Part shown: one piece after another, positions 14,838 to 16,678 of the stretch
Numbering within the stretch: the stretch's first letter is position 1
How the letters are laid out: each line of letters starts with the position of its first letter
From: a bacterium
Lineage (GTDB): Bacteria > CG2-30-53-67 > CG2-30-70-394
DNA length: 16,678 nt
Direction: 5' to 3'
Assembly (NCBI GenBank): GCA_024278555.1
Contig: JAJRSX010000202.1
Coordinates: 1-16,678, forward strand
The notes under the pieces: model-generated
Seen by the model: the letters and a program-made list of their open reading frames with translations, nothing else
The model's database searches: none
What the model was told of the DNA's origin: nothing
Made by a program: the position numbers and the translations under genes

Positions 14838-16406
14838 ATGCGACCCCTGATCTCCACGCGCGGCCCTGAGGACCACGTGCGGCCTCCCCCCCCGCCAGCT
14901 CGATCTCGCGGCCTCGCCGCCGCCGCGAGCGTCCACCTCCTCCTCTGCGCCCTCCTGGCGGGATGCCATCCATCGACCGCCGCCGACCCCGCAACCCTCA
15001 CCCTGGCGGTGGCCACCTCGCCGACGACGCTGGATCCCCGGCTGGCCAGCGACACCCTCTCAGGCCGCCTGATCCAGCTCACCCACCGGGGGTTGGTGCG
15101 CCTCGACGACCACCTGCGCCCCGCCCCCGACCTCGCCACCTGGGAGCGTCTCTCGCCGCTGCACCTTCGCTTCTACCTAACACCCAACGTCACCTTTCAC
15201 GACGGCCACCCCCTCACCGCCGCCGACGTGGTGGCGACCTACCAATCGCTCCTCGACCCCACCCTCGCCTCACCGCACCGGGGGGTCATGGAGCAGGTGG
15301 CGCGGGTGGAGGCGGTGGACGACCTCACGGTCGACTTTCACCTCGACCACCCCTACGCGCCGCTGCTCGCCTCCCTCACCCTCGGCATCGTCCCGGCCGG
15401 TTGGCGGGGTGAGGGGGGGCCGCCCGGCACCGGCCCCTTCCGCCTGCTGCGCTGGGAGCGCGACCAGGAACTCGACTACGCCCGCTTCGACGGCTTCGTC
15501 GGCAAGCCCGTCACCCTGCCGCGCCTCACGGTGCGTATCCTCCCGGACGCCACCGTGCGCGCCCTGGAGCTGGAGCGCGGCGGCGTGGATGTGGTGATCA
15601 ACGACCTCCCTACCGAGCTCCTGCCGCGGCTCGCCGCCCGCCCGAGGCTGCACCTCCTCTCGTCGCCGTCGACAAACCACTTCTACCTCGGCCTCAACCT
15701 CCACGACCCGGCCCTGGCCGACGTGCGCATACGCCGGGCGATCGCCTGCGCCATCGACCGCAAGCCGATCATCTACCACCTCCTCGCCGGCCAGGCGATC
15801 CCCGCCACCGGCCTGTTGCCGCCGGACCACTGGGCGTACCGCCCTCCGACGGAGCCGCCCGCCTACGACCCGAGCCGCGCCCGGCGGCTCCTCGCCGCGG
15901 CCCGCGGGCCGGACGCCCCGCCCTTGAGGCTGGAGTACAAGTCGTCCACCGACGAGACCGCGCGGCTCATCGCCCAGGTCATCGCCCGGCAGCTCGCGCG
16001 GGTGGGGATCGAGCTGACCCTGCAAAGCTTCGAGTGGGGCACCTTCTACGGCGACATCAAGGCGGGCCGCTTCCAGCTCTACTGTCTCACCTGGACCGGG
16101 GTGGTGGAGCCGGACCTCTACTACTACATCCTCGACTCCCACGCGGTGCCGCCCGCCGGCGCCAACCGCAACCGGTACACCAACCCGGTCGTCGACCGCC
16201 TCTTGGAGGAGGCGCGGACCACCCTCGACGAGGCGCGCCGCCGCTCTCTCTACGGCGAGGTGCAGAAGATTGCCGCCCGCGATCTCCCCTACATCCCCCT
16301 GTGGCACCCGCGCCACTTCGCGGTGGTCAACCGGCGGGTGCACAACTTCCGCCTGACCCCGAACATCGATTTCGCCGACCTCGCCACGGTGCGCCTCACC
16401 CGGTAA
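14838..16406 (+). CDS. Family-5 extracellular solute-binding lipoprotein (peptide/nickel ABC type)
   Basis: This protein of up to 522 residues is an SBP_bac_5 (OppA/DppA-like) binding protein that would capture oligopeptides or similar ligands in the periplasm for an ABC importer. The lipobox LAGC is at residues 40-43, so it is probably lipid-anchored at Cys43. The signature VTFHDGHPLTAADVVATYQ follows the first lobe. GPFRLLRWERD, the hinge region NHFYLGLNL, then RIRRAIACAIDR are all family-typical, and the C-terminus is complete. The ATG at 14838 is used here; a GTG at 14877 has a better ribosome site (GAGGA four bases upstream) and gives a normal 30-residue lipoprotein signal, so the true start may be there. 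No permease or ATPase genes are next to it; cheB converges from the other side. Confidence 0.9.
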   Translation: MRPLISTRGPEDHVRPPPPPARSRGLAAAASVHLLLCALLAGCHPSTAADPATLTLAVATSPTTLDPRLASDTLSGRLIQLTHRGLVRLDDHLRPAPDLATWERLSPLHLRFYLTPNVTFHDGHPLTAADVVATYQSLLDPTLASPHRGVMEQVARVEAVDDLTVDFHLDHPYAPLLASLTLGIVPAGWRGEGGPPGTGPFRLLRWERDQELDYARFDGFVGKPVTLPRLTVRILPDATVRALELERGGVDVVINDLPTELLPRLAARPRLHLLSSPSTNHFYLGLNLHDPALADVRIRRAIACAIDRKPIIYHLLAGQAIPATGLLPPDHWAYRPPTEPPAYDPSRARRLLAAARGPDAPPLRLEYKSSTDETARLIAQVIARQLARVGIELTLQSFEWGTFYGDIKAGRFQLYCLTWTGVVEPDLYYYILDSHAVPPAGANRNRYTNPVVDRLLEEARTTLDEARRRSLYGEVQKIAARDLPYIPLWHPRHFAVVNRRVHNFRLTPNIDFADLATVRLTR

Positions 16407-16418
16407 GAGCCGCCTGCC

Positions 16419-16440
16419 GCCGGTGATCCGGCCCCCTTTT
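16419..16440 (+). terminator. Weak hairpin plus T run after the solute-binding protein gene
   Basis: GCCGG-TGAT-CCGGC (16419-16432) is followed by a C run and TTTT. It lies between the convergent solute-binding protein gene and cheB. The stem is short and the T run begins four bases away, so support is modest. Confidence 0.35.
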
Positions 16441-16453
16441 GAGATCGGAGGAG

Positions 16454-16678
16454 CTACCGCGCCGCCGGCGCCAACTGGCCGGCCGCCGCCCGGAGGAGGA
16501 GCTCGGGGATCGCCTCCAGGCTCGCCACGGTGGAGCACGCGCCGCGCGCCGCGGCCGCCGCCGACATCCCGTAGACGACGCAGCTCGCCTCGTCCTGGCC
16601 GATGGTCGTGGCGCCGGCCAGGCCTCCCGGCAAGGCCGGCCCGCGCGTGTCCTCCGCCACGGCGAGCAGGTGAAGCGC
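16454..16678 (-). CDS. cheB: CheB-type chemotaxis glutamate methylesterase, C-terminal fragment
   Basis: The 74 visible residues are the end of a CheB methylesterase domain, which removes methyl groups (and deamidates glutamines) on chemoreceptors. The diagnostic stretch is TTIGQDEASCVVYGM, followed by ARGACSTVASLEAIPELLL, matching the CheB end where GGRTIAQDEATSVVYGMP and LGAVD...LPL are usual. The residues before it (LHLLAVAEDTRGPALPGG) are at the place of the conserved loop after the catalytic aspartate. That aspartate, the serine and histidine of the triad, and the receiver domain are all beyond the window edge. The TAG stop is at 16454-16456. A pilus-chemotaxis homologue such as ChpB is possible; the fragment cannot separate them. 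Confidence 0.78.
   Translation of the reverse strand, partial: ALHLLAVAEDTRGPALPGGLAGATTIGQDEASCVVYGMSAAAAARGACSTVASLEAIPELLLRAAAGQLAPAAR

Noticed and set aside
12432-14969. 845-codon minus-strand open frame over the helicase region
   Set aside because: It runs opposite pepF, both rhlB halves, the small Cys protein and a repeat-filled gap. The positive frame has clear helicase motifs; this one has none.

Overview
This window is very GC-rich (roughly 70% by eye) and comes from a Gram-negative bacterium. It carries a lipoprotein-type peptide-binding protein, MEP-pathway dxr, an RhlB-type helicase and chemotaxis cheB. The argF-argG-argH order and the TPR protein style resemble Deltaproteobacteria-type genomes. 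The RhlB-like helicase and the REP-like repeats (GGTAGGAGCG heads) would also fit Gammaproteobacteria. I cannot assign a genus.

Layout. Positions 1-126 (minus) hold the N-terminus of an IS110-family transposase, with a hairpin-rich leader up to about 215. On the plus strand the last three steps of arginine synthesis follow: argF (339-1277), argG (1393-2595) and argH (2974-4383). They are separated by repeat-filled gaps rather than tightly packed. A large cytoplasmic TPR protein (4564-6660, minus) faces argH. Divergent from it is dxr (6983-8143), then ugd (8404-9732), a PAP2 phosphatase (9817-10662), an M3 oligoendopeptidase F (10770-12593), an rhlB helicase broken by one in-frame amber codon (12645-14180), and a 93-residue exported or membrane-anchored cysteine protein overlapping the helicase stop. 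After a 379-bp gap with a probable ParE-toxin remnant comes a family-5 solute-binding lipoprotein (14838-16406). It converges on the C-terminal end of cheB (16454-16678, minus, cut by the window edge).

How the genes fit together. ArgF, ArgG and ArgH act in sequence to turn ornithine into arginine. Ugd makes UDP-glucuronate, and its PAP2 neighbour could act on a lipid phosphate in the envelope, but that link is only positional. The rest look like ordinary housekeeping genes.

The unusual content is mainly between genes. There are two REP-like elements with the same three-hairpin plan but different, compensated stem sequences. There are 7-bp tandem repeats of different sequence upstream of argF, argG and dxr, and a 258-bp nested palindrome between argG and argH. 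Several gene stop codons lie inside these repeats. The clearest gene-level anomaly is the amber codon at the interdomain hinge of rhlB. I see no defence system, CRISPR array, tRNA or rRNA.
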